Counted from the first letter of the stretch, positions 44,278 to 55,853 are shown. The stretch is DNA of 64,000 nt from Hedera helix (GCA_947179155.2 OX359283.1:5413764-5477763), one strand, 5' to 3'. Notes: generated by a model not told the origin, from the letters alone. Numbers and translations: made by a program.

Positions 44278-44871
44278 AAAAAAAAAAAAAAAAATAAAAT
44301 AAAATTTATCTCCCTTGTAATTCGAACTACGTAGGACCTGATCTCCCGACCTTGTGGGAGTACGTAGGCAGCCATCCTGGCACGGTCCGTTCTATACAAA
44401 ATAATAAATCTTGTCCCTATACTAAACCCATTTCCAGAAAACCCGAAACCTTACTTTGGACAAATACATTCAGCCGTCATGGCCCGGTCCGTTCTATACC
44501 AAAATAATAAACCTTGTCCCTATACCAAAACCATTTCCAGAAAATCCCGAAATCCTATACACTCCAAAACTTACCCAAACCTAGCCACATAATTAGCCCA
44601 AAGTCCAAGACTCACTTCGATGAAATCAAAGGGGGCACGCGGCAATATCTGTGGAGTTCCAATCAAGACTTGAGGATAGAAATAAGGCAATATATCGAAA
44701 TCATAATCGGCTGGATAAAATGAGGATCCAATGAAGGGCGACGATGCATCAAAAAGGGAAATGACTAAAACCACAAATATTTCTCTATATATACAAAACA
44801 TTTTGATTACAAGTCTGTCTTTTAAATAAAAGTGATGAAACTGACATAGTCCGTGCAGGAAATAAAATCAT
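44278..44871 (+). other. Spacer after pol in element C
   Basis: An A-rich run, then a 102-bp imperfect tandem duplication (units starting near 44383 and 44485 with CGGTCCGTTCTATAC). The rest has no gene. It lies between the convergent pol and antisense genes, so a terminator for either is expected here, but I see no specific signal. Confidence 0.7.
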
Positions 44872-46515
44872 CTACAGGTCAGAGACCAGCTGGAGCAGGA
44901 TAGACAGAATAGTCGAGGCATCATAAACCTCCGGCTCATCCGTAATCTGCTGTCCCATCATGTCAATCCGAGTCAAAAGAGCAGCAGCACTGGTAACAGT
45001 CGTGGAATGGCCCTCCATGATGACTCGGGCCTGCTCTACGATGTTATCTTTGGCAGAAAGGGCGGCATCCCGGGCTAGTACAGCAGCATCCCGCTCCGCA
45101 TAGGCGGTATCCCTCTCAGTCTCAGTAGCACTCAAAACGAACCGGAGCCGGGTACCCTCAATCATCAATCTCTGGATCCGATCAGTCAAGTCAAAGGAAT
45201 GGGCATGTACCGAAGTGGAAACCTCCTCAATACCAGATCTGGGCGATAATCCTGAAACCTCCGGAGAAATGATCGCACCTGAACTAGTCTCACCTGGAAA
45301 AAGTCCTCGGGAACCATCCAATACCCCGATCGGGTCAAAGTCGGCAATCTCAGAATCCCCGTGCAACCATAACAGATAATCGGGTGTCTGACCGGGGTGA
45401 CTGTCCCCAAACTCGGCCGAGACCCTGTGTGACCAAAGATCGTATACCCTCAGCAGCTCCCTCTCCGTCTGAGGCGATATGAGAAATCGGTAATCAGCTG
45501 CTCCCGCAAAGAGATGGAGATCCTGCATCTGGTCAAACTGCCCCATGACAGCTAAGGGATGATAAGTCGTCACCCCTCTCAAGCCAAGAAGAGGGAGGAA
45601 ATCGAAAGGTGGCACATGAGTCAAGAAACTCTGGAAGGAGCAATAGCCCGAATAGATCAGAAGATGGAAAGGCTCCTCAATGGCCGATAAGAACTCCCTC
45701 CAGGAAGCTGTATCCGTGCATCGCCGGGGACGGAATGAGAACTGCATGGCCAAGCTGTGGCTGAAACAAAACCCATGCCGACGAAACTGTCCGATAGGTC
45801 TGAGATGGCTCATGAACCATACATACAACAAAATGGAGCTTCCCCTGAATGTGCGACCAGAAAAGGAATGGCAATACGAGGCAGATAGGTAAGTCTCGGC
45901 AAGTATCATGGGAAGGATAGTATGATCCTCCTGAAGGGCTTGAACCGCCACAATAACCCGCATATCCATAAGGTCATCCCCTGCAGGCATGTACAGAACT
46001 GATACGACACAAGCCATCAAAACATCCACTCTCAAAGCGCCCTAGCGCTCCTCAGATACTGAAAAATCACTGAAAAACCGAGAGAAGCTATCCACCGAGC
46101 CAAATCTGTCAACCAGGAAGGATAGAGGAACAAGGTGGCTCGAGGAGGTCACGGATAGCAGAGCTGTCCTCCGCAAGCCTGTGAAAGTCAGAAACTGGCG
46201 GCGCATATGGCCCGAGGTAACCCGTGCACAGGGACCATCCACTGATAAACCGGTGAAGCGAGCATACTCCTCAAGAGTGGGAGTCAGATACTCCAGCCTA
46301 AACCTGAAAACCTGTCGGTCCGGGATCCAACAACTGAGAATGCCATCAACAAAGCCCGGCGGCACCTGAAATGACAGTAGAGCCAAGGAGTGTCCCAAAA
46401 GACCCTCTGCGATGATTCGGTCTGAGGGTATCAAACTATCCAGCCACAAGAAGAGCCTGCCAATAATCCCTGAGGGGGCGCGAGGGTCCACGCGAACCAC
46501 GTCCAGGGATGACAT
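44872..46515 (-). pseudogene. Element C antisense ORF 2 (resembles plant DUF7745 proteins)
   Basis: On the minus strand, from ATG 46515 to a stop at 44872-44874, about 547 codons, with one TAG at 46042-46044. The N-terminal half carries RLEYLTPTLEEYARFTGL and the part after the stop carries TILPMILAETYLSASYCHSF. Both recall a plant domain of unknown function (DUF7745, named from memory) often found with Tat/Ogre-type elements. The C-terminal part (about 45060-45190) is rich in alanine, glutamate and arginine (ERDAAVLARDAALSAKD) and probably forms a coiled coil. A splice-acceptor-like TTTTACAG ends right at the ATG, so this may be a downstream exon of the gene at 46724-48685. Function unknown. 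Confidence 0.65.
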
Positions 46516-46723
46516 CTGTAAAAGCGGTATCAAAAGACTATACAGGGGTCAATTTTTCCTTATATATAACAAATCATACATCATACAAGCTATAATGGAA
46601 TGAATGAATCATCAAAAGTAAATGATTGTGCATAAAATAAAATGAGTCTGTACATAATCCATGAAATGAGAAATGATAATAAAACGAACAGGTCTAAATA
46701 CAGAGGTCCTAGCCTATCCAAAT
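46516..46723 (-). other. Spacer between the two antisense genes
   Basis: About 200 bp of AT-rich sequence without an ORF. On the minus strand it ends in a pyrimidine-rich tract and CAG, so it may be an intron or a short intergenic region. Confidence 0.5.
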
Positions 46724-48685
46724 CTAATCAGTAAACTCTATGCCGTCAATGAAGGCATCATCCTCAAACTGATCTGCAGGCAAATCCGGGGGAAGGGAAG
46801 CTTCACCCTCACAGTTCAGGTCTGGGCAGGAATAAAACGGAATTGGGGCCTCCGATGGGTCGGGGCCCGCGCCAAAGTTAGATCCGTGCGGGTCCGCGAC
46901 ATAAGCCTCCTCTGGATCTCGGCCCAAGCGCCGAACAAAAAGGGATAGCTGATCCACCTGCCGAGTGAGGGAAGCAATCTGGTCCGAATGGGTGGGGACA
47001 CGGACACACTCCATCCAATCTGCCATCATCACCGACCCGTGAACCAGGTCTCCGAGGAAGAAAGTGGCACGAGTCTGAGGCCCGATAGTGCGAGGTCTCC
47101 ACCAGGCACTGAAGCTCTCGCTCGTATGAGGACCGGCCGACAGCATATATCCGTCCTCCCCGGCTGTCAGAGCCTCGGGAAGATGGGCATCCGCGAACCA
47201 AAATCTCTGTGAGGGAGGGGCGAAGGGGATACGAGCCTCCCCAGTCACACATCGGATGGCACGCTCCCCCAGATACAACTCCCATCCACCATAGGTCAGA
47301 AGGGGAATACGACGGGTGGACAAGGCCAGCTCCAGATCCGCGGCATAGCCACCAGCTAGTCCAGCCGCCAAGTGATCCGCCGTGTAGGGAACCCAGGTCA
47401 CATCCGCGGACGAGATCAGCTCTAACTGCAGCCGACAATGAGCAAAGCTATCCGACACGGGGGTCTCAGCAAGAGTGCTATGGTGCCATCGACGACCCCT
47501 GGGATAAGTCTCCGGATCGAGGGTAGTAACTGGCCGCAAGCAGGGCAGACGCTCATAAGCCCAGAACTGACAAACAAGGAAGAAGGGACATAAATACCAG
47601 GGACGACAAAGGAATGAAACAAAATGAAAAGCGGCACAATGAGTATGACTTACCAGCAAAAAGGGATAAAACCCCAGCCAAGCATCAGTCTGCCCCTCTG
47701 AGCGAAGGCGAAGACCATGAAGGAAGTAAGCGAATGTGAAGGAGCCCCAATCATAATCCCCGATCCGATCCACATCCCGGGTAGCTCCAACGATACTGAA
47801 ATGAATGGTCGATGAATTGTTCCCCAGAAAACAGCCCCTCATGATGGTCAAAAATAAGCGCCGAAGCAGGAAGTCACGAGTGGATCGGTCCGCGGGAAAT
47901 GGCTCAGAAAGGACCCCTCCAATGGCATCCACGGCCAATGCCCTAGATTGGATGCTGCGGGATTTAAAGACTTTCTCCTGAGGAGTAAAACCCAACAAGG
48001 ATCGAACAGCAGCGGGGGTGATGTCTGACTCCAAGGGAACCCGGGGTCCAGAGAACTCCACCCCGGTGATATAACGCCAGTCTAGTGGGGTCAGCAGCAG
48101 CTCACAATCCAGAAGATGAAGAGACTGTGTCTGGTGAAACCAGCGCTCGGATAAGGCCCTCATGTAGCCCCACGGACATCGGCGAGGGGCAATGGTAAAG
48201 AAATGTCTGAACCCCCATGAATCCACCATTCCCCTGTAATCGGGATGCAGCGCATGGTAGAGAGGATAGATGCTGAACCAGTTACCACGAGGTTGGGTAA
48301 ATTCAGGAACCTGTGACAGCCATCAAAAGTCAGGCAGAGTAACCATACGGATTTGAGTGAACTTAGACGATGGATATACCTCGTTAGCTGCAAGGTAGGC
48401 AGAGGGATGACGGCTGAGATCAGGACCAAGCAGATCCGGTATCCTGGCACGGGCCCCCGGTAAGGTCCGACGCGTGGGGGGAGGAGCCGCTGTGCCAGAA
48501 GGGCCCGCCTCCGCCTCAGTTGGGGCATCCTCATCAACATCAGGGAGAGCGGGGCGAATAATGGACTCTGCCAGTCTACGGGAATGGCGAGTCAGAACTG
48601 GAGCGGGAACCGAGGCAGCCGCTCTACGACGGCGGAGACCAGCAACCCGGGGCACTGAGGAACCACTAGGAGCATCAGGATCCAT
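46724..48685 (-). pseudogene. Element C antisense ORF 1: plant mobile domain (PMD) protein
   Basis: On the minus strand from ATG 48685 to TGA/TAA at 46724-46726. One TGA (48323-48325) splits an otherwise single frame. The N-terminal 120 residues are proline-, alanine- and arginine-rich and look disordered. The region from about 48290 downward matches the plant mobile domain (aminotransferase-like PMD, as in MAIN/MAIL proteins): LDWRYITGVEFSGP near 48080 and FWAYERLPCLRP near 47560. An 87-nt intron (47653-47567) interrupts the domain just before FWAYERLP. PMD genes are known as cellular genes captured by plant transposons, including as antisense ORFs in Tat-lineage elements. The role in the element is unknown. 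The single nonsense change suggests recent loss. Confidence 0.8.
47567..47653 (-). other. 87-nt stop-free intron in the antisense PMD gene
   Basis: Minus-strand donor CTG|GTAAGT (GT at 47653-47652) and acceptor TTTGTCAG|TTCTGG (AG at 47568-47567). The length is 3 x 29 with no stop, so the unspliced frame stays open but inserts 29 residues absent from the PMD consensus. Confidence 0.8.
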
Positions 48686-49420
48686 GACTGAAACGGCATC
48701 ACGAAAAGGAGGTACATCCTTAGCTCGTTATCTTTCAAAAATCTTATTGCATATTGCTAAGAATCATAGGGCAGCATGACATGTTTATGAAATGAAAATG
48801 CATGAATAAATCCCTAGGGGTGCGCTAGATTTTCCGAAATTTCGGCAGAGTTTCGTTTGTAAAATGGACATCCCATGCACGATCAGGCATGTTTAATCAA
48901 GTCAGGCAACCAACAAATCCCAAATGCCAGTAAAAATGGTGCATCATGAGCATGAAATAAATAAAACGACGATTTTTCAAAGTAATTAGAGCATGACTGC
49001 AAGACCCATTATTTTTATGCTACGTCCGACATAAAATATCTCATAGAGGCATGCATTGCTAAAAATTAAAATATTTAAACAAGTAAATACGTAACCAAAT
49101 GAAAACGAAAAACAAAGAAAAATGAGTTAAAACGTTACCCAAAGTGCGTAGACTGATCTAATCGGAGCAGATTTTGCCAAAGGTGGTCCAAAAGACGAAA
49201 AGACCGAGTAGGGGACGAGGAAAATCGAAAACGAGAGAGAGAGAAGTGAAGAAAGTGATGGATCGCGACCCCTCACGATCTGATATGGGGGCCGATCCCA
49301 GCCGCAGATGCATCTGCGGCTGGCCGCAGATGCATCTGCGGCTGGTCTCGGTGACCCTTTTGCCCCCCTTTTGTTACCCCGAGTCAACATGTAGCGTGTC
49401 ACGTGATAAAATACAAGATC
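48686..49420 (-). other. Upstream region of the antisense genes
   Basis: No ORF of note. It should hold the promoter of the PMD gene. It includes a GA-rich stretch (49200-49250) and the third copy of the paired palindromes (49301-49342). Confidence 0.5.
49301..49342. repeat. Paired palindromes inside element C
   Basis: GCCGCAGATGCATCTGCGGC at 49301-49320 and 49323-49342, with the same 22-bp spacing as in the two LTRs, next to a GA-rich tract. The surrounding sequence is otherwise not a copy of the LTR. Confidence 0.95.
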
Positions 49421-50160
49421 TTAGAACCCCCTGACAAATAAAAAACGACCCGTCAGATACGAGACCTGACCAATTGAAAAACGACACGTCAGAAACGACA
49501 CCTGACCCAATTGAAAAAATGATCCGTCAGATACGAGACCTGACCAATTGAAAAAACGACCCGTCAGATACGAGACCTGACCAATTGAAAAACGACCCGT
49601 CAGATACGAGACCTGACCAATTGAAAAACGACCTGTCAGATACGATACCTGACCAATTGAAAAAAACGACCCGTCAGATACGAGACCTGACCAATTGAAA
49701 AACGACCCGTCAGATACGATACCTGACCTAATTGAAAAACGACCCGTCAGATACGAGACCTGACCAATTGAAAAACGATCCGTCAGATACGAGACCTGAC
49801 CAATTGAAAAACGACCCGTCAGATACGAGACCTGACCAATTGAAAAACGACCCGTCAGATACGAGACCTGACCAATTGAAAAACGACCCGTCAGATACGA
49901 GACCTGACCAATTGAAAAACGATCCGTCAGATACGAGACCTGACACCCAATTGAAAAACGACCCGTCAGAAACGATACCTGACCAATTGAAAAACGACCC
50001 GTCAGATACGGTACCTGACCATTTCGAAACGACCAGTCAGATACGATACCTGACCATTTCAAAAAACGACCCGTCGACACCTGACCCAATTGAAAAGTGA
50101 CACGTCAGAGACGATACCTGACCAATCCAAAAGCGACCGTCGGATACGAAACCCAAGCAA
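49421..50160 (+). repeat. 36-bp tandem repeat array in element C
   Basis: About 17-19 units of 36 bp with the core CGTCAGATACGAGACCTGAC followed by CAATTGAAAAACGACC, with small indels between some units. Each unit contains the dyad GTCAG/CTGAC and the palindrome CAATTG. Because 36 is a multiple of 3, long ORFs appear on both strands, but they are by-products. Such arrays before the 3' LTR are common in Tat/Ogre elements. Confidence 0.92.
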
Positions 50161-50287
50161 CATCTATTCGTGAAATTCGAATCGACCCCTACGCGATCAT
50201 GTCAAGTGCGGCATTTGCATTATCTCAAACATATGCATTGCATCGATAAAACACATACTGTCTTTCCCGTGCATCGGGTGCCTACTT

Positions 50288-50341
50288 CTTTATCATGTCC
50301 ATTTCATATTTCATTCCATAGACATGATAAAGAGGGGCAGC
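50288..50341 (+). promoter_or_regulatory. Element C polypurine tract within a stem-loop
   Basis: The purine tract AAAGAGGGGCAGC lies directly before the 3' LTR. Its start is the 3' arm of a perfect 12-bp inverted repeat, CTTTATCATGTC (50288-50299) with GACATGATAAAG (50321-50332), loop 21 nt. Confidence 0.8.
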
Positions 50342-52542
50342 TGTAGACACCCAAATTTTGCACTTCTCTACTAACCCTGGCAGGAGGGCAAAATCGTCAT
50401 TTGACCCGACATGCGGAAAGAAAGGTGGACCCCAACACAAAGTCACCCCAGCGATTTACGGTTAAAGCCGCCGGTGAGCGAGCGGCTGCCCAGCTCGCGG
50501 GTGAGCTGGCGGGGGTGGAAAGGGGGCAGCGCCCCCTGAAAGCCAAGCACAATTATCAAATTCCATATCAAGTCGCGGCCCTCCAAACTGGCCTCCCAGA
50601 ACAATATGGCACGTTTCCCAGGGATTTTCGGATTGCAAAAATACAGCCTTCCAAAATAATACAGCAGAAAGTGGCGAATTAAGACCGCGTGGCACGAAAA
50701 TCGAAAAAGCAAGCCGGACGGCCGCGAATGCAACCGCTGCCACCGACAAAGGTGACAGGCACGAGGCTCGAGAACGGCACGCGGCAGCCGAGGCGACGGC
50801 TGGGACGGCCACAGCAGGCCCAGCCGCAGATGCATCTGCGGCCAGCCGCAGATGCATCTGCGGCTGCCTGCTGAAGCCTATATGCGGCCATTTTTCCACC
50901 CGAGACCAAGGAGAAGAAAGAAAAAAAGAGAAAAAAAAAAGGAAAGGAGAGAGAGAGAGAGATCGCGGGAGAGAGGGAGAGAGTCCGATTTTGGGCTAGA
51001 TTCAAGCACTAGATTCATATTGTTGTGCTATTTAGTTTAGTAATCTTGTGGTGTAATCCATTTTGCGGTATAAGAAGCTTGAATCCGCGTTTTGCAAGGT
51101 GAAAAGATTGTCTTTTTGGTATTCTATCGCTTGTATTGTTAATATAGCTTATGTTTTGGGTTATGTGATGTAATATGTTGTTATGTTGATAAAGGATCCG
51201 TGGATTAGGGGTTGTTAGCGAGGTTTCCATCGGAAAGTAACTCCTCCTAACGCCCCGATGACATCCGTACGGTGATATCTCGTTCGTTGTGGTAATGGAT
51301 AGTTTTTAGTGATTAAGTTGTGATATTTGGGTTATGTAATGTGATAGCAATGTTAAATCTCGTTAGATTTGGTTTAGGGTTGGTTGTGCCATGATTTGGG
51401 TGAATGTGAGCCTAGGGAGGAGATCCTCGCGGTCAAATCCCGATGATGGACATTTTGGTGTATGTAATCATGGTATAGGGTCCATGGATGTGTATTTTGT
51501 AATATCCGGCCTTAAAGCAATACGAAGTCGTGTTCGGGTTAAGGCCCCGTAATAATAATAAAATATGTGATTGTGGGTGTTTGGGGTTGTCTTGATGGCC
51601 TACATGCCCGTGGATAGCCCCGACACGTTGTGGGTGCTTGTTTTAATTTACGACACAAAAATGGTTTTTAAATAAGGCAAATAATGAAGATTTTGTAAAA
51701 AATGATCAAATTAGGATATTAGACGCACGAGGTTATAAAATTAAGAGTTTTGGCGAAATTTTGATCCTTGTTTGACGAAAATGCCACATTTGTTTTTTTT
51801 AAAATGTCATAAAAGATGTTTTCGTAAAAAAATAAATAAACGTTTTCATTAAACTTTGTGCATAGGGTTAAAGAGTTCTAGAAGTTGCCCTCATTTTATT
51901 TATATTAACTGTTAGAAGGCAATGTATAGTCTCGATTCCTATTTGACAAAAGTTTAAAACTATTGTTTTCTAAAATGACATCTAAATAAAAATCCTCAAC
52001 GTTTTCAAAATTAAAATCAATCTTTCTTATAAAAAAGCAAAACCTCGTCATTTGGGTCCAAAGACGTTAAAACACTTTCCAGATAAAGCACATTTGCCAT
52101 ACAAAAATCCAAACAAAATTCACCACAAGCATTCACCTAGGCACACATGCACACACACGCAACTCACACATTTTAGGATTTAAAAGGATAGGAAAACAAT
52201 CGAGATTGCGGTAACCGTATTTCACGGAAGTCGGGGGGTGCCTAACACCTTCCCCTCGCTTAAGCAAGCCCCCGAACTCTATGAATCTCGGTTTGCGGAC
52301 CAATTAATTCGGAGTCACATGAGCCAGCGATTACGAAAACTAAATTCGGATGAGTTGGTACATCCATTTCAAATATACCAACTGGCGACTCTGGTCAATT
52401 GGCTCATAAAAAAATCGATCTTTCAAAACCCGTCGACATTAAGCCGACCATTTTCAAAAGTCACATCTTAATCTAAAGGCTAAAGCTGGAAAGGGACATT
52501 TTAATAATAAAAAACGAGACAACGAAAATCCCGGCGTCGACA
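50342..52542 (+). repeat. Element C 3' LTR (2201 bp)
   Basis: It is collinear with the 5' LTR except for a deletion of about 124 bp corresponding to 25075-25198 and a handful of substitutions and 1-2-bp indels. Paired palindromes are at 50823-50864. It is followed by the TSD ATATG at 52543-52547. Confidence 0.93.
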
Positions 52543-52776
52543 ATATGCTATTGTTCTGTTTTGTAATCGTGGACCAATTTATTATTATTATTATTATGTA
52601 TTCATGATGTTTGTAATTAAGGTTATAGACCTTGGGACCATAGTGAACCTTTTGTAATAGACAACTTATGTTTATTTATTCTGTGTTAGTTATATATGTT
52701 GTCTGAAGGTGTTTGGATGTTTATTTAGGTGAGAACAAATGTCGAGGTATTGGAACCCGAATTTGGGGGCGTCACA
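52543..52776 (+). repeat. LTR end 'U' (Tekay-like), host of element C
   Basis: It begins with the ATATG duplication and ends with GAATTTGGGGGCGTCACA at 52776. It resembles LTR V at 23340-23486 and contains an ATT trinucleotide tract near 52575-52597. Its left part should lie left of element C, but only 15 bp (24925-24939) are there. Confidence 0.7.
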
Positions 52777-53426
52777 CAAGATATAACAACCAATACCACA
52801 ATTGATCAAATAATTGAAACTAAGATGAATTAATTAAAGTTCAACCAACGGTTCCATTATAACCTTAAAAAAGAAGTTAGTTACACATCATAATGGAAAA
52901 CATCATTAAATCAACATAGAAAAACATCCCAAGTTCAAAATATAAAGGAAAAGAAAATAGAATAAACTCTGTCGAAAAATTTATCGTCTCCTTAGCCTTC
53001 ACTTTGGCTGTTGATGCTCTTCCAATTAATTCCTCAAGCTTCCCACGAATAGCTCCAATCCTTGCTCTCTATCTCCTTTACGTCCTCTCTGTGTATCCCC
53101 TCAAAGCCCTAGAATCCTTCTTTAAAATAACCGCAACAATCAACTTCCTAGCTGGACTCCGATTTCTCAACGCAGCACTGGGCCAACTGAATTCGCCGGA
53201 CTGCGCCCCGACGCAGTCTTTGTATAGCAACATCGCGCCCCGGCGCCGTCTATCTATCCCAAAGTACAAAATTGCCACTGAACCTCTATTTTCCTGTTTT
53301 GACCTCCCGAAGCCGTTTTCTGCAAAAGAATCATAAAAACAAGTGAAATAAAACTAAAAACACTCAATGAAGGAAACTAATTAAGCTTAAAAGCACCTAA
53401 TTCGTAGGTATAACACCCACTCATCA
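52777..53426 (-). repeat. Element B 3' LTR, truncated
   Basis: It corresponds to 63248-63897 of the 5' LTR with a 1-bp length difference. It includes the GC-rich hairpin ACTGCG/CGCAGT at 53200-53217. An antisense ORF of 110 codons (53004-53336) exists in both LTR copies; I do not call it a gene. Confidence 0.88.
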
Positions 53427-53440
53427 AATACCCCCAAACT
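53427..53440 (-). promoter_or_regulatory. Element B polypurine tract
   Basis: On the minus strand AGTTTGGGGGTATT directly before the LTR start TGATGAGTGGG. Confidence 0.8.
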
Positions 53441-54674
53441 CAAGACTTTGTGTGTCCTCATGCAAAAACACTACAAATAAAAGTGAACATAACAAGCTAT
53501 CTAAACCACATGAGTGCAAATGCATACCCACTAATGTCTTGAGCACAAATCAACATACTCCATATATATCCCACCTCAAAGATCTTAAATAATAACTCAG
53601 CCAAACTTCAAATTCTCGCTCAGTCTGGAAATCTGACATATCATCAATTTTATTTCACCTTCGACCCTTTCGTGTGTGTGTGAATTTAACATATCAATTC
53701 AGCCATTATTCTAACACAACTCATGAATATCCGTGCTCAAATAAAGATAGTTACTCATATATAACATTTTATTACTCCTCTATACACTTGTTTTTGCATT
53801 TTTCTATTTAACCTTTTTATTTAACGAGTGCGTCTTACGCTCCATCTCGTATATGACTAACTTAGCAAGTGCAATACCCATTTTCCTTAGGCTTTTCAAA
53901 ATTACCCATGTAGCGAACTTTCCACCAGTGACTCCCAAACCAAATGGCTTTAGGGCATCAAGTGTAGAGACACTCCTAAGGGTTTACTTATTTGAGTAAT
54001 AAAGGCCACGAAAACAGACTAGCTAAGTGATGCTCATATCTGTCTATTCTTTATTTTATTTTTTTTATTTTATTTTTATAAGACAGACATCGAAGCAAAT
54101 GACCATTTTTTTTCATATGATTTTTTTTTCCAACAAGTGATAGAAGCTATCTAAATCTTTATCAAGCACCTAAATTCACAAAATTTGAATCAAAACTCAA
54201 CTCACTTGATATATTGAATACGTGCAATTAAGATCCAAGGATCTCAAGCTCAACAAAATCAGCAAAATATGAAAGATTACGAACTTTAATGATCCAAATC
54301 CGTCTTGCTAAAATTATTAAATAATGACTCACAGTTTTATCATTGGCCATCATTAGATTTCATACATTAATTCAATGCTCAAGTGTTCCTACATGCAATA
54401 ATATATTATCCTACATGCAAATATTTTTATGATTTTTAATTATTATTATTTTTAGAAGAATTCAAATGCAACAACCTATATGAAAGAATTCAAATGCAAC
54501 AACCTATATGAACAACCTATATGCAATAAACTAAAACAAACTATTTAACTACAACATGAATGAATGAAACTAAGCAGAATGCCCTACCCCCAAACTCATA
54601 TTGAACAATGTCCTCATTGAAAAATAGTTAAAGAAATAAAATAAGAATAAGAACAAGGAGACTCCCCTAGTAAA
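53441..54674 (-). other. Element B 3' non-coding region
   Basis: About 1.2 kb without a gene. It shows T-rich runs near 54050-54130 and a short duplication near 54455-54525 (CAAATGCAACAACCTATATG). It resembles 21687-22830. Confidence 0.7.
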
Positions 54675-55853
54675 TCAAGCATTGTGGTCGGAGAAGCCCT
54701 CCTCTTCCTCGAAATCTGAGTCGTGCGGTGGATATTCTGGCAACATCGGCGGAGGTGGAATTGAAAGGGCGGGAGCATTCGGATTTAACTGAGACAACAT
54801 TGCGGCCAAGGCGAAGGTGCAAGTATATGTGTAAGCGTGCATAGCATCTCGACGCTCCGCGAGTCGCTCATGCTGACGAAACACCTCCTCAAACTGGAGA
54901 TCTGTCCGCCTTTGTAATCGTTGTACGGCTCGGTTGGACCCTGGCACAACCGCATCATGTTCGGGACTCTCAGGGGAATTATCGGCATGAGGTGGCGATT
55001 GAGGTGGCAAAATAAATCCTAACCCACGTGGATGAGATTCTCCCCCTTCCCAAACTTTATAGCGTGCAATCAAATTATGATTGAGGAGAGTCATTGGTGG
55101 TTGCACTGGTTCAGCTGCCCCCCACCGTACTCTGGATTGTTGACATAACGCGGTAATGAGGGACGGATGTGGTAATCCTTATGACGTCTTCCCTTTCAAC
55201 TGCTTTTTGATCGAGGATACAATCACACTCCCAACATCAATGGACAACCCGGTGACAATCGCATATAGTAGAACGGCTCGGTCCCTTGTCACGTCACTCA
55301 CATGCATACATGGCATTAATTTGGCACACAAGAATGCGTACCAAATCTTGCCGTATCGACTCAAAGCGTTGAATGGAAACATTGACAATTTGCCAGTGTA
55401 CTTATTGGTTTTCCACTCCGTGCCCGGTTGACAAAGGTCATGAACAATTTGTCCATAATCTTGACTCCCCATTGTAGCAAATTGACAAATATCCAGAGCC
55501 CGCAAGTTATAATACTCATTAATTCTGTCTTTGCTGAACGACACCAACTTACCCCGAACCATCACCTCACACTCGGGTGTATCTAGTGCATTGGCATAGA
55601 ACTCCTTAACAATAGCTGTTACTGCTACATCCGGGTGTTCTGTAAACACTTGCCAACCACGTCCCACAAGCATTGCCCGCATCTCACCATCCTCTAATAT
55701 ATTCGGTCGCAGCCCACTTTCTGGAATCAATGCCCGTCCGGCTAAAACATGATTAAACTTATCCTCTGCCTTTGCACTAACGAACTTCTTCCGATTAAAT
55801 GGCCGAGGTGTAGCTGAAGAACCTTCTCCCCGTTGGCGTTTCGGAGCCATCAA
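54675..55853 (-). pseudogene. Element B ORF3 in the env position
   Basis: Minus strand, ATG 55853 or 55850 to stop 54675-54677, 392 codons with one TAA at 55179-55181. The N-terminus is basic (APKRQRGEG). The main part (VKEFYANALDTPECEVMVRG, then INEYYNL) is the domain that annotators call 'putative plant transposon protein', found in Athila elements after pol. I see no signal peptide and no convincing membrane segment, so there is no evidence here of an envelope glycoprotein. The C-terminal tail is acidic and proline-rich. Function unknown. It is separated from pol by 1.2 kb of non-coding sequence. Confidence 0.7.

Larger units (their letters stand above)
24945..52542 (+). mobile_element. 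Element C: Tat-lineage LTR retrotransposon, split by element D
   Basis: 27.6 kb between TSDs ATATG; about 18.1 kb without element D (30780-40240). Order: 5' LTR, primer site, leader, gag-PR, a short linking ORF, intron, RT, RNase H, second RNase H, integrase, two antisense genes, a 36-bp repeat array, polypurine tract, 3' LTR. A second (aRNH-type) RNase H and antisense extra ORFs before the 3' LTR are hallmarks of the Tat/Ogre-Retand group. The LTRs differ at about ten positions that I counted, plus one deletion of about 124 bp, so insertion is fairly young. Several in-frame stops in pol show that this copy is dead. It inserted into a Tekay-type LTR whose right part is 52543-52776. Confidence 0.93.

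Noticed and set aside
49421..50100. ORFs of 222 codons (minus) and 122 codons (plus) with a repetitive product
   Set aside because: They follow from a repeat length divisible by 3 and lie on both strands at once; there is no start context and no family.
49421..50160. CRISPR-like regular repeat
   Set aside because: The 36-bp units are directly adjacent with no unique spacers, no cas genes are present, and the context is a plant retrotransposon.
53004..53336. 110-codon ORF in the B 3' LTR, also open in the 5' LTR at 63475-63807
   Set aside because: It is antisense to the element and resembles no known protein. Survival in two copies with 3.7% divergence is weak evidence, so I left it out, though it could be retested in more copies.
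54675..55853. Envelope glycoprotein in element B
   Set aside because: Position suits the env-like ORF of Athila, but no signal peptide, no membrane segment and no glycoprotein features are visible.
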